A stretch of 64,000 nucleotides of DNA from Siphonodentalium dalli. Its lineage: Eukaryota; Mollusca; Scaphopoda; Gadilida; Siphonodentaliidae. The stretch lies in NCBI GenBank assembly GCA_032622095.1, contig CP136064.1, forward strand, positions 145,653,954 to 145,717,953, read 5' to 3'. Both the position numbers and the translations under genes were made by a program. This document shows positions 1-10,513 of this stretch, piece by piece; position 1 is the first letter of the stretch; every line of letters starts with the position of its first letter. The notes beneath the pieces were generated by a model that saw only the letters and a list, made by a program, of their open reading frames with translations, was not told where the DNA came from and did not search any database.

Positions 1-510
1 ATGGAAAACATGCAGTGGACATGCTGCACAAGTAGTACCAAACAAGGCTATGACTGAGGTAGATGCCATCGTGTCCGATCAAGCAAAGACTTTTGGTCAT
101 TTATTAAAAAAAACTGGACACCCGCAGAGAAAACCAACACCGGAAGTAGGTGATTTAAAAAATTACTTCGAATCTGAAGATTATTTTTCAACTGAAATAC
201 CAAGAGAAACCGAGGTAGACGAAGATATACACATGAATATTAACGCTATTGACATATCGCCTCTAAATATGTTATAATAACGTGTGTAATTATATGGGGA
301 GAGGGGCTATCTAAGTTGTATAACTTGTGCCCCAATCCCATTTGTACATAAATGATACAATAAAATATGTTCAAACTATCGCCTCTAATTCTAAATGGAG
401 AAATAACAGTTTCTGAACTAGAAAGGCTTTCAAAGCCTTAAAGTTAGGAAAAGCGCCCGGATACAATATTACAAACGACTATCTTAAAGGGGCTCTTGAT
501 ATTTTTTAAG
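1..510 (+). pseudogene. LINE ORF2 remnant (endonuclease-RT linker and start of RT)
   Basis: This is a decayed piece of a non-LTR retrotransposon ORF2. Around 85-120 one frame reads KDFWSFIKK, the usual linker between endonuclease and reverse transcriptase. After a slip in the A-run the reading continues as PEVGDLKNYF in the next frame. From 389 the text reads LNGEIT, followed after small shifts by LGKAPG, the opening of a LINE RT domain. The frame is interrupted by a 110-bp insertion (267-376). Similarity stops near 510, where unrelated sequence begins, so fingers, palm and C-terminus are missing. It is cut by the window edge on the left. Clade is not assigned; the family resemblance is clear but the fragment is short. 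Confidence 0.75.
267..376 (+). mobile_element. 110-bp 5'-truncated LINE 3' end, flanked by 12-bp target duplications
   Basis: The insert is flanked by identical 12-mers TATCGCCTCTAA at 255-266 and 377-388. It holds GGGAGAGGGGCTA and, at its end, an AATAAAATATGTTCAAAC terminus. The same 3' UTR text (GGGAGAGGGGCCACC, then AATAAATATGTTTAAAC) occurs on the minus strand at 31574-31680 downstream of a LINE C-terminal domain, which identifies the source family. Removing insert plus one duplicate brings the LINE frame on either side together. It is a textbook target-primed reverse transcription product, extremely 5'-truncated. Confidence 0.85.
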
Positions 511-559
511 GACGACCAGCTGGGCGCAGCTCAACGCATGCGCTGGCGGTCCTTCTACT

Positions 560-640
560 AAGTTAGCTTTTCAACATGGGTGCCGCCATCTTGAATGTAG
601 GGCGCCGCCATTTGAATTTGAGGCACCGCCATCTTGGAAA
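560..640 (-). repeat. Three spaced GCCGCCAT motifs (YY1-like)
   Basis: GCCGCCATCTTGAA, GCCGCCATTTGAA and ACCGCCATCTTGG occur roughly 25 bp apart, each followed by similar flanks. The reverse complement CAAGATGGCGGC resembles the published YY1 recognition motif. It may equally be the edge of a degenerate tandem repeat; the same motif is used in the 45 kb and 54 kb repeats. Confidence 0.45.
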
Positions 641-922
641 CGTCATTGCAATTAAATTAAAACTACAAAAGGTTACTTTTCATATAGCCAACAAAACAGT
701 ATTCATTGCGTGAAGACATTACATGGTTTATACTTTAAACAATAATCATTACTTACATCATAACTATCGCCGACGTGACTCGGGTTGCTATGCCATTCGG
801 AAAATGACGGAAATTACGTAAAACTGCACATTTTAGTTAGCCACATCGCGAAAACACATGACTCACCTCGTAAATGTCTAAAATGTTTGTCATATCACTA
901 AATAAACTTTTCTTTAGTTTAA

Positions 923-2496
923 CCCTTTGAACCCGACTGGCCGCAAAAGCGGCCAGCCAGAAAACGTTCATACACCCGACTGGCCGCTAAAGCGCCAGCA
1001 GCATTCGGTGACATCATAAACCTATGTAGCATGTGTATACATGTTATAACCATTGGTATATCCACTTATATCTATGTAAATGATCCCAAGGAACTTCAGC
1101 AGTTCCATGGGTGCATGTGTATGAGTTTGTTGCCGACTAGTTGGGGTAGAAAAACACGCGCATGCGCACAGCGCAGAATTCAACAAACGTACATTATTTG
1201 AAGCGATTCGGGTAAAGCTCTACATTGTTGCGCGGTTCGCAGGATTGTAGAAAGACACCATTTCGATCACTCTTTTTGGTTTAAATTAGTATTGAATACA
1301 TAACCAGTGCTATGTTCTGTCATATGCGAGGAAGGCGCACGCAGTTTCTTATTTGAGTCGATTTGTTTCGCGCATGCGCATAGGATAAAATGATAAATGT
1401 ATGGATTTTTGTGAAATGATACAATCACATCTCCATAGTACATACATTTGCGTTATACAGCTGCACGTTTTGACATTGCACCAAAGTAGTACTGTGGAAA
1501 TGAATTGCATGGTCACAATACCATCTAGTCCGATCTACTTGCGCGTGCACATTACAAACACGTGGTCAAATCGTGCATTATTGAGCAATTATGTAAAGTT
1601 TAAGACTCGTTGCACCATTTGAACATGACCATCACCGTGCCTTTTAGGCGATTTCTAAAACGGGACGTAATGCCATTGAATGCACAGGGAAGTGGTGTCA
1701 TTCGATCACTTGGGCTGTATGCTTAGCAACCATTGATACCGTTAAATACAAACTACATGTAGGTTCAATCTTCTGACCTGATGTATCTCCAGTTTCACAA
1801 TACGGTATTGACTGCATAGAAAATGCCGTTTCTTAGCTCGGAATTATACGACGCCATAAGCTATAATTGCATTATACTTCCAGTTCCGGGTAGTTGCTTA
1901 GAAACCGTTACCAGGGAGTGATCGTGTGGCAAAGTATACCGTTCTAAAAAAAAATACACAGTGGCCCATGGGAACATACCTGTAAAATTTCAGACCTGTA
2001 GCACCATTTGAACATAACCATCAGCATGTGCATGCCAAGAATGTCTAAATTGGGGCATAATACAATTGGATTCACAGGGCAATGGTGTCATTCGATCATT
2101 TGGGGTATTTGCTTAGCAACAGTTGCTACCCTTAAATACGAGGTAGGATCAGGACTTCTGGCCAGATATATCTCAAATTTCACAATAGGGTGTTGACTGC
2201 ATCAAAAACGCCATTTCCTTGGGCTGAATTACGACCGTAAAAGCTATAATTGTATTTTACTTTCAATATCGGGTAGATACCTAGCAACCGTTACCAGGGA
2301 GTGACCACGTGGCAATGTAACCAGATCGTAAAATAATCAGTGGTCCATGGGGAACATACATCTAAAGTTTCAGAAATGTGACACCACTTGAACTTAAACA
2401 ACACCATACATCTAAACACTGGCCACAATATAAAAAATACCACTGGGAGCCCAGGGTCAGGGTGTCGATCGTTGTGGGGAGCCAGGGTTCAAAGGG
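923..2496. mobile_element. TTAA-flanked non-autonomous DNA transposon (piggyBac-like ends)
   Basis: The ends are inverted: CCCTTTGAACCC at 923-934 and GGGTTCAAAGGG at 2485-2496, each directly flanked by TTAA (919-922, 2497-2500). TTAA target duplications with CCC-starting termini are typical of piggyBac elements. No transposase reading frame is visible inside. The left end carries a doubled module beginning ACCCGACTGGCCGC (931 and 974). The right half is occupied by two copies of a 390-bp unit. It is best described as a 1574-bp MITE-like derivative. Confidence 0.75.
1619..2400. repeat. Two tandem copies of a 390-bp unit
   Basis: TTTGAACATGACCATCA near 1619 and TTTGAACATAACCATCA near 2008 start two homologous units. 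Matching landmarks follow in order in both: GGTGTCATTCGATCA, CTTAGCAAC, TTTCACAATA, CGTTACCAGGGAGTGA and CCATGGGAACATAC. A third start (TTGAACTTAAAC, near 2397) is cut short. Identity is moderate, so the duplication is old. It lies wholly inside the TTAA-flanked element. Confidence 0.8.
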
Positions 2497-2500
2497 TTAA

Positions 2501-4354
2501 TAAATTAGTAAAAGCATTCACGTTCACGTAAACTGTTAGGTGACGTCACATGTTCTATCCAAAGCGACGTCATATTGGCACGCACATTTTCCCGCGAAAT
2601 TTCCCCAACTAAAATTTCATCCAAATTGAGAATGGGCATGAGCCTGTGGAACAATTGGGAACCATGAAAGGGTGAAAGGTGTGGCTGCAATAGGACATTC
2701 AGAGGTTGACCCCGCCCCTACCATCAGCAAGCAACTTTCATGTACGTAATTGGTTGTAATAAATATTTATAGTTAGGCCTACTGGTAATTAAATCTTAAT
2801 TGACGCTCATATATAAGTCAACACATATATAGACCATGGGATGAAAATCCTAAGCTGTCATTGCTCTGCAACTTTTGAGGTACTACATAATTTTGGTAAA
2901 TGTTGGAAGGTTACGTGTCAATAAACATATTTCGCAAATGTTCTGGCCTCGGGAGTTGCACATTTTCGAATAAAGAGCAAAAGTTTATCTGAAAAATATA
3001 CCGCCGGTGCACGCGGTTCGTTCCGTCGTGATATTCCGTTATTTAGACGCATTCTGTCGATAATATCAAAGGTCGATAAATATGCGTTCATTGTAAATAG
3101 ATTCCTCCAAAAACAATGAACACTTTACCAGGAAGTTATACAATACATAAACCCGATATAGTTTCAAATCAAGAAACAGATTAAAGTCACAACAAAAATT
3201 ACATCAATTACACGTGCCAATCCGATTAATTGAATTTCTGGAATCGGAAGCGAAACCAAGCGCGCGATTGTCCGGAAAATTAGTATTACGCCAGGTCTTA
3301 ACGGGAAACTATTTTTACTTCACGCGGCACTTTCTCTTTATTCTATTCCACCGACAATGGCACTGGTTTTCAGAGATAGGGCAGACATTATATTAATCCA
3401 TAATATCTTTCCGAATATTTACCGGATACAGAGTGCCAGCCGACCATTTCATTTAGTGGCTGGTGTGCATTTATAAGTCTATATATATAGGCCTATATAT
3501 AAGTTGAACTTTTCAAGCACGATGATGATGGGTTCGTATTTATCGTTATGTTTTCCGTTAATTATCTTTTACAATCAAATATCATATGAACTTAAGCTAT
3601 TAATTCGTTCATGTGATAATTTTCAACTAACTAGTTTTGTAGATCTCTACTTGCAATTTTCCCCTTAAATATGCGAGGTGTTTAAATATGCGTATATACA
3701 TTGCAGTCCACGATGTGAATTATGCAGGCGTGAAAAGTTTAAGGAATATGTCCATGCATATGCTGTTATGTACCGTTTTTACGGAGACGAAAATGATAGG
3801 TTCTAGTTCAGTACAACTCTTGGAGGGCATGTGTCCGAGTCAAATAAGCCTCTATATTTTGGCGTGCAGATAACAACAATTCTGGAAATTCCATGTTTTT
3901 TATTTTTGTTGATTTATTTTTACTAAGTTATTTATATACTGAACAGTTCGTGCAAGTTTATGCACATGTAATATCTTGTCCACTATACCGACATATAGCA
4001 GTTACACATGGCTGACTACATCATGATGATGATATATATACCGCGCATGAAAAGTTATTTCAAAACATGCTATAATAATATAACTCTTCATGGAATGACT
4101 TCATATAAAACAAAGTATTCGATATTTGTATTTGACTGTTTATTGGATCATAAATGCAAGTCGCGAATTATAATGGCGGGATATTACCTGGCGAAATTTT
4201 AAAACAAGTTGAGGCACTGCATGCATGAGCGTGGCGACCGGGTAGTCCTAACTTTGGTCAAAATGTTCAACGTTGGACATTCCATGCATACCCGAACCAA
4301 CAGAAGTAATTTGACATTTCAGCCAGAAAATAGATTCGAATATTGACCAATCAG
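2501..4354. other. No recognisable gene or element
   Basis: AT-rich sequence with short open frames of 60-64 codons on both strands that resemble no family I know. I see no tandem structure, splice-bounded conserved exon or RNA gene here. Confidence 0.6.
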
Positions 4355-6033
4355 TTTGAAAGTTGTTTGAAAAATATTTTAATTTGATTTTAAACACCGG
4401 AATAGTACCAGAAAGCTGGAGGACTGAAATTATACGACCACTCTTTAAAGGAAATGGAGAATCTACCGACCCTAATAACTACAGGAAAATAACTCTTTTA
4501 AGTTGTATCTCAAAAGTATTTGCTAGCATTGTTAGTGAACGAATTAGCTCATTTCTCAGAATACCCAGCGCGATTCCGCAAAGGATATTCCACAATTGAT
4601 CACATATTTTCACTTTACTCTTTATCACAAATCTTGAAACATAACAAGCAGACATTGTACTGTGCCTTTATAGATTTTTCTAAAGCGTTTGATTCCGTCT
4701 GGAGAGCAGCGCTTTGGAAAAAGCTTATATTAGCCATAAAATTGAAGGTAAATTCTTAGATGTTGTACGATCAATGTATAATGACATCAAACTGTGTGTA
4801 TGAATTGGAAACGAAGATTCAGACTTTTTTCCAAGCAAAATTGGCCTAAAACAACAAGACAGTTTTTCGCCGATACTATTTACAATATACCTAAACGATC
4901 TTGAAAATCATCTTCGTGAGCTCGCATGGGTCCAATGGAATCGACATTAAAGTGCCAGAAGAATTTGATACCGGACTTTACTTAAAACTATTTCTCTTAA
5001 TTTATGCAGATGACACTGTACTCCTCGATAACTCATGTGACATCTTACAGAACATGCTTGATAAATATTGCAACACGTGGAAATTAAATGTCAATATATC
5101 GGAAGCCAAGATACTTATATTTGGACGAAAAACCAAAAAAAGTCTGAATAGTGGGAAATTTTCAATAATTGGACATGAACTCGAGATAGTAGATAGTTAC
5201 AAATACCTAGGTACCACATTCCATAGAAATGGACTCTTCACACTAGGAAAAACACAAGGACTAAAAGTGCCAAAGTGGCAATGTAGATAATGATGACTAT
5301 TATTTTGAGGATGAAACTGGTGATGATGACGGTGATGATGATAATGTTAATTATGACGCCCGAGAGGTAGTTGTATATTTTGTGCATTCAAAATTTCTTC
5401 ATTCTATCTATCTTTTGTATATAATTTCGTTTTCTCGTGTCAAATTTGAGCAAATAACAAAGCAATTATTACGCTCTCCTTAATAAAGTACGCGTGAATA
5501 AACTAACTATAGCCACAACCCTTGACATTTATGAAAAATCTATTATCCCAATCATGACATATGGAGCCGAGGTCTGGGGACACGAAAACACGACATGTTT
5601 TGAAAAACTCGAAATTTGGTTTCTGAAATATACCTTAAAGCTTAAAAAATCCACATCTAGTGCATTCATATGGAGAACTCGGCATGTGTCCCATATATTA
5701 TCAGTAAGAATAAAAAAATGTTACTTGTCTTATTTGGGGAAAGCTCAACACAATGACGACAAATATGACGCCACTCGCATTGTATTATAGTATGCTGACG
5801 TCTTATTATGATAATGAGAAGTTTCCATGGATTGCTGGGCAGCATAACAACCTGAACGCAATCGGCATGGGTAACACTTGGACATATCAGCTGGTCGATA
5901 ACCTCAATCAATTTCGCGACTCTGTCAGAATGAGACCAACTGATATATACTCACAACAATAGAGAACCGCAATAGCTGTGTCAAACAAATTTACCTTTTA
6001 TAGAGTCGTGAAAGATAACTTTGTCCGCGAACA
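4355..6033 (+). pseudogene. LINE C: decayed reverse transcriptase and C-terminal region
   Basis: A 5'-truncated non-LTR retrotransposon starts inside the RT domain (YFNLILNTGIVPESW, then NNYRKITLLSCISKVF). Further RT blocks follow in shifting frames: YCAFIDFSKAFDSVW near 4660, LLIYADDTVLL near 5000 (the catalytic YADD is present), and KYLGTTFHRNG near 5200. After about 200 bp of foreign-looking text the thumb and connection resume with SIIPIMTYGAEVWG at 5540. The C-terminal part runs, with a frame change near 5750, to about 6033. At least four frameshifts or stops make it non-functional. It shares block spelling with LINEs A and B and is probably the same clade. No clear 3' tail or target duplication was found. 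Confidence 0.85.
5252..5455. mobile_element. Possible about 200-bp insertion inside LINE C
   Basis: The LINE reading is lost after GLFTLGKTQ and returns near 5455-5490 before NKLTIATTLDIYEKSI. The intervening text includes a GATGATGA-rich stretch and does not fit the family. I could not see convincing target duplications, so a local rearrangement is also possible. Confidence 0.4.
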
Positions 6034-6039
6034 ATAATT

Positions 6040-6345
6040 GTCATCCAGCGTTACATCTATGATACACGCTCTCATGAGCGTGGGGTGTGACCAGCCCGCA
6101 CCAACCCGCAACGCCCCTGTGGAGTATAGGGGTGATTTTAGTGGCAATATATGTGCAGGGGTGTCATGGAAACCCACTCACACACGGACAGGGTCGCGAT
6201 CACACATAATTGTCGCTATTAACCCTCAAAAATCCGGCATCGGCGAATATGTTCGCCGCGAATGAACTAACAGCCCGGACCGCCCCTGTTACGTCTAGGG
6301 GTGATTTTAGTGGCCATATCTTTGTGTGGGTGTCGTCGAAACCGG
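6040..6345. repeat. Two copies of a 170-bp unit
   Basis: The shared landmark GGGGTGATTTTAGTGGC occurs at 6129 and 6299. CGCCCCTGT precedes it and a TGTGxxGGGTGTC motif follows in both copies. It abuts the end of LINE C. Function unknown. Confidence 0.65.
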
Positions 6346-6460
6346 GTAAAATACGTCTACGAAAATAGACAACACTAGCCAATGTGCACCCTCGTCCGGA
6401 CTATTTCGGGATTTATTTGTGATCGTCTCCGCCTGGACAAACTATTGTTCGATCGGCCCG

Positions 6461-6960
6461 GAAACATGCCTATATGAGCTAATATGGTCAAGGTCAAGGA
6501 CACGGTCGCACGTGGAATTGGACCCACCAATATTGTTCCCGGGATCACAGTAGGCCTACATTATACCAAATTTGAATCGGATCGGTAGAGGCCCAGAAAC
6601 ATGCCCATATGAGCGTATATGAGCGAGGTCAAGATCAAGGACACGGTCGCAAGTGAAATTGTACCCGCCCATATTGTTCCCGTGATCAAAGTAGACCCGG
6701 CTACCAAATTTGAGTGGGATCGGTCGAGGTTCAGAAACATGCCTTTATGACCGTATTTGAGCGAGGTCAAGGTCAATGACACGGTCGCATGTGAAATTGG
6801 ACCCGCCCATATTGTTCCACGGATCAAAGTAGGCCTACACACCAACTTTGAGTCGGATCGGTCGAGCAGTTTTTCGAGTCTATAACACAAATATATACAT
6901 ACAGACAGAAGTTCCAAAACATATAATAGATAAAATACAAGACAGATAACTCTATATATC
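6461..6960. repeat. Three tandem 135-138-bp units with a terminal tail module
   Basis: GAAACATGCC begins units at 6461, 6596 and 6734. Each holds GACACGGTCGCA, ATATTGTTCC and GATCGGT in the same order. After the third unit the sequence goes to AGCAGTTTTTCGAGTC, a dispersed ACAGACAGAAG stretch and TTCCAAAACATATAATAGA. That tail resembles the ends of the modules at 15.4 and 16.0 kb. A minus-strand open frame of 137 codons over these units is a repeat artefact. Confidence 0.75.
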
Positions 6961-7626
6961 CCGTCTTCGCTCACGCTTTCCGAAGTCTAGCGCTATGAAA
7001 TTTCACTATTGTTAACCAGCTATTGACTCATGGAATGTTGGGCCTGCAAAACGCGTTATTTTTCAAACTAGCTGGCGACTTTGTGAATTTTGATAGGCGT
7101 AACACAGGTTATTGAATAAGCATAGAAAGGCAGTGTAATTCATCGAAATTAATGACAAGTGGTGCAAATTTCAACTTAATACATAGTTTGTTGTGTTTGT
7201 CTTTGTATACTTTCACAAAATTGGCAGTTTGAACCATGTACCATGGCAAATATTAGCCATAGTTTTACCAGTATAGAACGATTAAATGGGGAGAGAACCG
7301 ACTCGATCAGGAGAGAACCCAAACAATTATCAAAATTCGTGGTTTTTGTCGTTGTTATGATTCGCATAATGAAAGTTTCGTTATTAACACGCTCATTGGT
7401 GCCACATACTGTGATAGGATTGAAAATAACTAATCTAATTATCACCTAGATGCCTCAAAATTGCGTTTTACTGTCAAAAAGTCGTGAAAATGTCTCGTCA
7501 CAAATCAGTCAAGAACCATCACAAACCGGCGATAGAACGATTTCCGATGTAACAGTTCCTACACAGTGGTTTTAAGCGGACGTAAGACATTCGCAGTGGG
7601 TAGTTGTGACACATAATAAAAGTCGG
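6961..7626. other. No recognisable gene or element
   Basis: Ordinary AT-rich sequence. Overlapping short open frames on both strands near 7176-7449 show no domain and no codon bias that I can see. Confidence 0.55.
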
Positions 7627-7915
7627 TAAATTGATCATCAGCAAGAACACTATGGAAAATAGATCGACTTTGTTCTCACATTTATCATAAACATTTCTCC
7701 AATAATTATATTTCCCATTTTGAAATCATTGTTATATAAACATTACTGTTACAGCGGTTTGTCAGCAGACATCGCGGACAAATCGCTGTAACAGTAATGT
7801 TTATATAACAATGATTTCAAAATGGGAAATATAATATTATTGGAGAAATGTTTATGATAAATGTGAGAACAAAGTCGATCGATTTTCCATAGTGTTCTTG
7901 CTGATGATCAATTTA
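7627..7915. mobile_element. Near-perfect 290-bp hairpin (foldback MITE candidate)
   Basis: Sequence from 7627 (TAAATTGATCATCAGCAAG) is repeated in inverted orientation, ending at 7914. Arms are about 137 bp and differ at only a few positions, including a 2-bp indel and single substitutions. The loop is about 13 nt, around 7764-7776. Transcribed in either direction it would form a long duplex. The simplest reading is a foldback MITE or recent inverted duplication; a small-RNA source is a possibility the sequence alone cannot settle. Confidence 0.85.
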
Positions 7916-9935
7916 ATTCGCAGGTAATTCGAATATTCATATAAATATGTGTTTCCGAATATTTTTTCCGATGTTTATCTTTACGATTTTATGGGACTTT
8001 CTTATTTTATAATGTTATAACAGTAAATTCTAAATTAACAAGTGTTTATATATGCGAAATATCGTTGTTGAAGAATTATTGCTAATGATAATAGCAACAA
8101 AGTTGATCTATTCTTACATAGTTTTTTTATGATAGTTGTTACAGACGTTCATGACTTCACATGGGCACATTGCGAAGGCTTTAAGTTCATTTGAGCACGA
8201 ATATTTTATATTGATTTCATATAATTGATATTGATAATGGTGCCTGAAATTGATTTCGAGTAATTAAGATTTGTTCCCTTATCCTTCTATAACTAGTTAA
8301 TAGCTGGTACTTTTATGTAAATTATATTTGGATGTATGTTGGACTTATCATCAGTCCATCGATACACGTGGATGAATTCATACGAATCCACGTGGTTGTT
8401 ATCTGCCATTTTTTTATTTGAACATTCCGGAAACTGAAGAATAGACAATTGCAATGTACATCTCAGAACTTAATTCATTGAGGAATGTATGGGTCATAAC
8501 ATATTTCACTAACACGGCGATGTTTGTTGGCTGGACCAGTCTGTGTACCGGATCGATGTAGTATATAGATTGTGGTATATAGTATACTTCGCGTATATAT
8601 TTCGAGGAATGTATCCGTTGTACGATGCCGCGTAATCTAAATCTGACAAAATATAGTTACCAGCTACCGTACACGCAGACTCTTCGTTTGGCAAATGAGT
8701 GTTATTTTCCCCATCTTTAATGGATTATATTTGATATATGCAATTCTCATTTACCTCCTATAACGAGAAATTATTTACTTCTCAGACCACCATTTATACC
8801 ATCGGGATAGAATAGTTGTATAACTGAAGAGGCAGCTCTTTGGTACGCTTTAATCGCGCTTTGAATGCCGAGTATTTTAAAATCGTATCTTTACTGCAAT
8901 GAATACGACCGTTGATCGGTGTTTGTGCAAATAAATCGAAAAATCTCGTGGCTTCAACACAAACGAGATGCACAAAACGAGGTATTGCAGTCTGGCAGGT
9001 GCGAATCGTTTTTGATACTGATCAAGGGTTATATATTACGATGTATGTATTGCATGCACGAGTGTCGGAGTTCAGTTGGTGGAGCTATAAATACTTAGTA
9101 AACCAAGTACAATCAGTCCTACATATAGCTGGAGCCAGTATACAATTATCTTTTCTGAATTCTTTAGCTCTTCAGAAACAGTTTTAAGTAGTTTTGTGCT
9201 TTACCTCCAAGAAAGGCGCATGCTTGTGTTCGTGTTGGTGGTATATGGATAGCTAGCAATGGAATGTATATAATGTGTGAGGACTATATTGTCAAACTAC
9301 ATGTATATAGCGCCATAATGTTGCTTTCATCTTGTCTGCAAAAGGTCGTAGTGACGTTAAATTTAAGATTGCAATTCGTTGTATTATACTGCCAAGCGTC
9401 GACGTGTATGCATCGGTAAACTAACCGAGTCTGTTTCACTCTGATAAACACAGTACGTTTCAATAATATAGATATAATATAGTGTAGACACTGTTATTTC
9501 ACAGACGGACAGTATATAACCATGGCCACGACGAACGTTTTGTGGCAATTAAAGTGACATGCAACATTATATGGTATTGTCACATTTGTGTGCGATCTCA
9601 CTTGACTAAATTTACTCCGCTGTTTCTCTGATTCGCGTATACGCCGTCGTATGATGGGTATATACCGGTCATCCGTGAACTGAACCATGTTATTATGCAT
9701 AGACATGTAGGGAGGGCTTCTTCCCTCAGAAACACGAATTTGTCTATGATATGTTAGCCCAATGATAGTCCCACACTTTATGCGAGTAATGCCACGTCCA
9801 TGATACTTCGAAAGCAATGGTCGGTCCGTGGTCCCAATGACCTCACACATTAACTGAACGAATAAGTACGCACGATACCATTTCAGACATCTCATATAAT
9901 TATCAGCTGACCATATATATGCGTACCCGGAGGCG
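7916..9935. other. No recognisable gene or element
   Basis: No conserved protein, RNA or repeat was recognised. A 133-codon minus-strand frame (9494-9895) has no familiar motif, and I do not call it a gene. I could not exclude a short unrecognised exon. Confidence 0.5.
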
Positions 9936-10513
9936 GTGTGCTAATTACCGCCCGGGACTGCCCGGGCGCCCCCATGGGCCAGTTGACACTATATATCGAC
10001 GTTATAAGGTAGCGACATACCCCATGAGGTCAACCTAGAAAATTTCACTCGCTCGCTCGTCTCCGGCCGGTGTTATTAGCCCGGGTGTCTTCGTGTGTCT
10101 TCGTTTGTTTTCGGGCAGTATATTTTGGTGATGCGTGGTAGCCCAATACCACCTGAGTGTAACTTCCAAACATTGACTAGCTGACGCGTCCACGGCCGAT
10201 GTTATTAACCCCTCAAAATCAGGTAAAATACCATATAAACAAAAAGAGCCCGGGGCAGGCCGGGACCGCCCGGGTGCTTCCATGGGCCCGTGGACACTAC
10301 ATATCGACGTTATAAGGTAGCGACAAACCCCATGAGGTCAACCTAGAAACTTTTACTCGCTCGCTCGTCTCCGATCGGTGTTATTAACCCCTGTGCCATA
10401 TTGGTTAAAATAGTCTTCTATGTTGCCCTCAGGTTGTATGTCGCTACCTTATAACGTCGAGATATAGTGTCCATGGGGGCGCCCGTGCGGTCTCGGGTGG
10501 TAATTAGTCACAC
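9936..10513. mobile_element. GC-rich foldback element with long inverted ends
   Basis: The left end GTGTGCTAATTACCGCCC matches, inverted, the right end GGTAATTAGTCACAC at 10499-10513. The inverted match continues inward through CGCCCCCATGG, TCGACGTTATAAGGTAGCGA and on, giving ends of roughly 130 bp. The interior holds the CTCGCTCGCTCGTCTCC and CGTCCACGGCCGATGTTATT modules that also build the 19.9-21.6 kb array. There is no reading frame of note. It is a non-autonomous element whose family I do not recognise. Target duplications were not clear. Confidence 0.75.

Noticed and set aside
6561-6974. 137-codon minus-strand open frame
   Set aside because: It lies exactly over three tandem 135-138-bp units and the translation repeats itself; unit length near a multiple of three keeps the frame open.
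9494-9895. 133-codon minus-strand open frame
   Set aside because: No recognised motif, no splice context, no homologous second copy. Kept only as a possible unknown exon.
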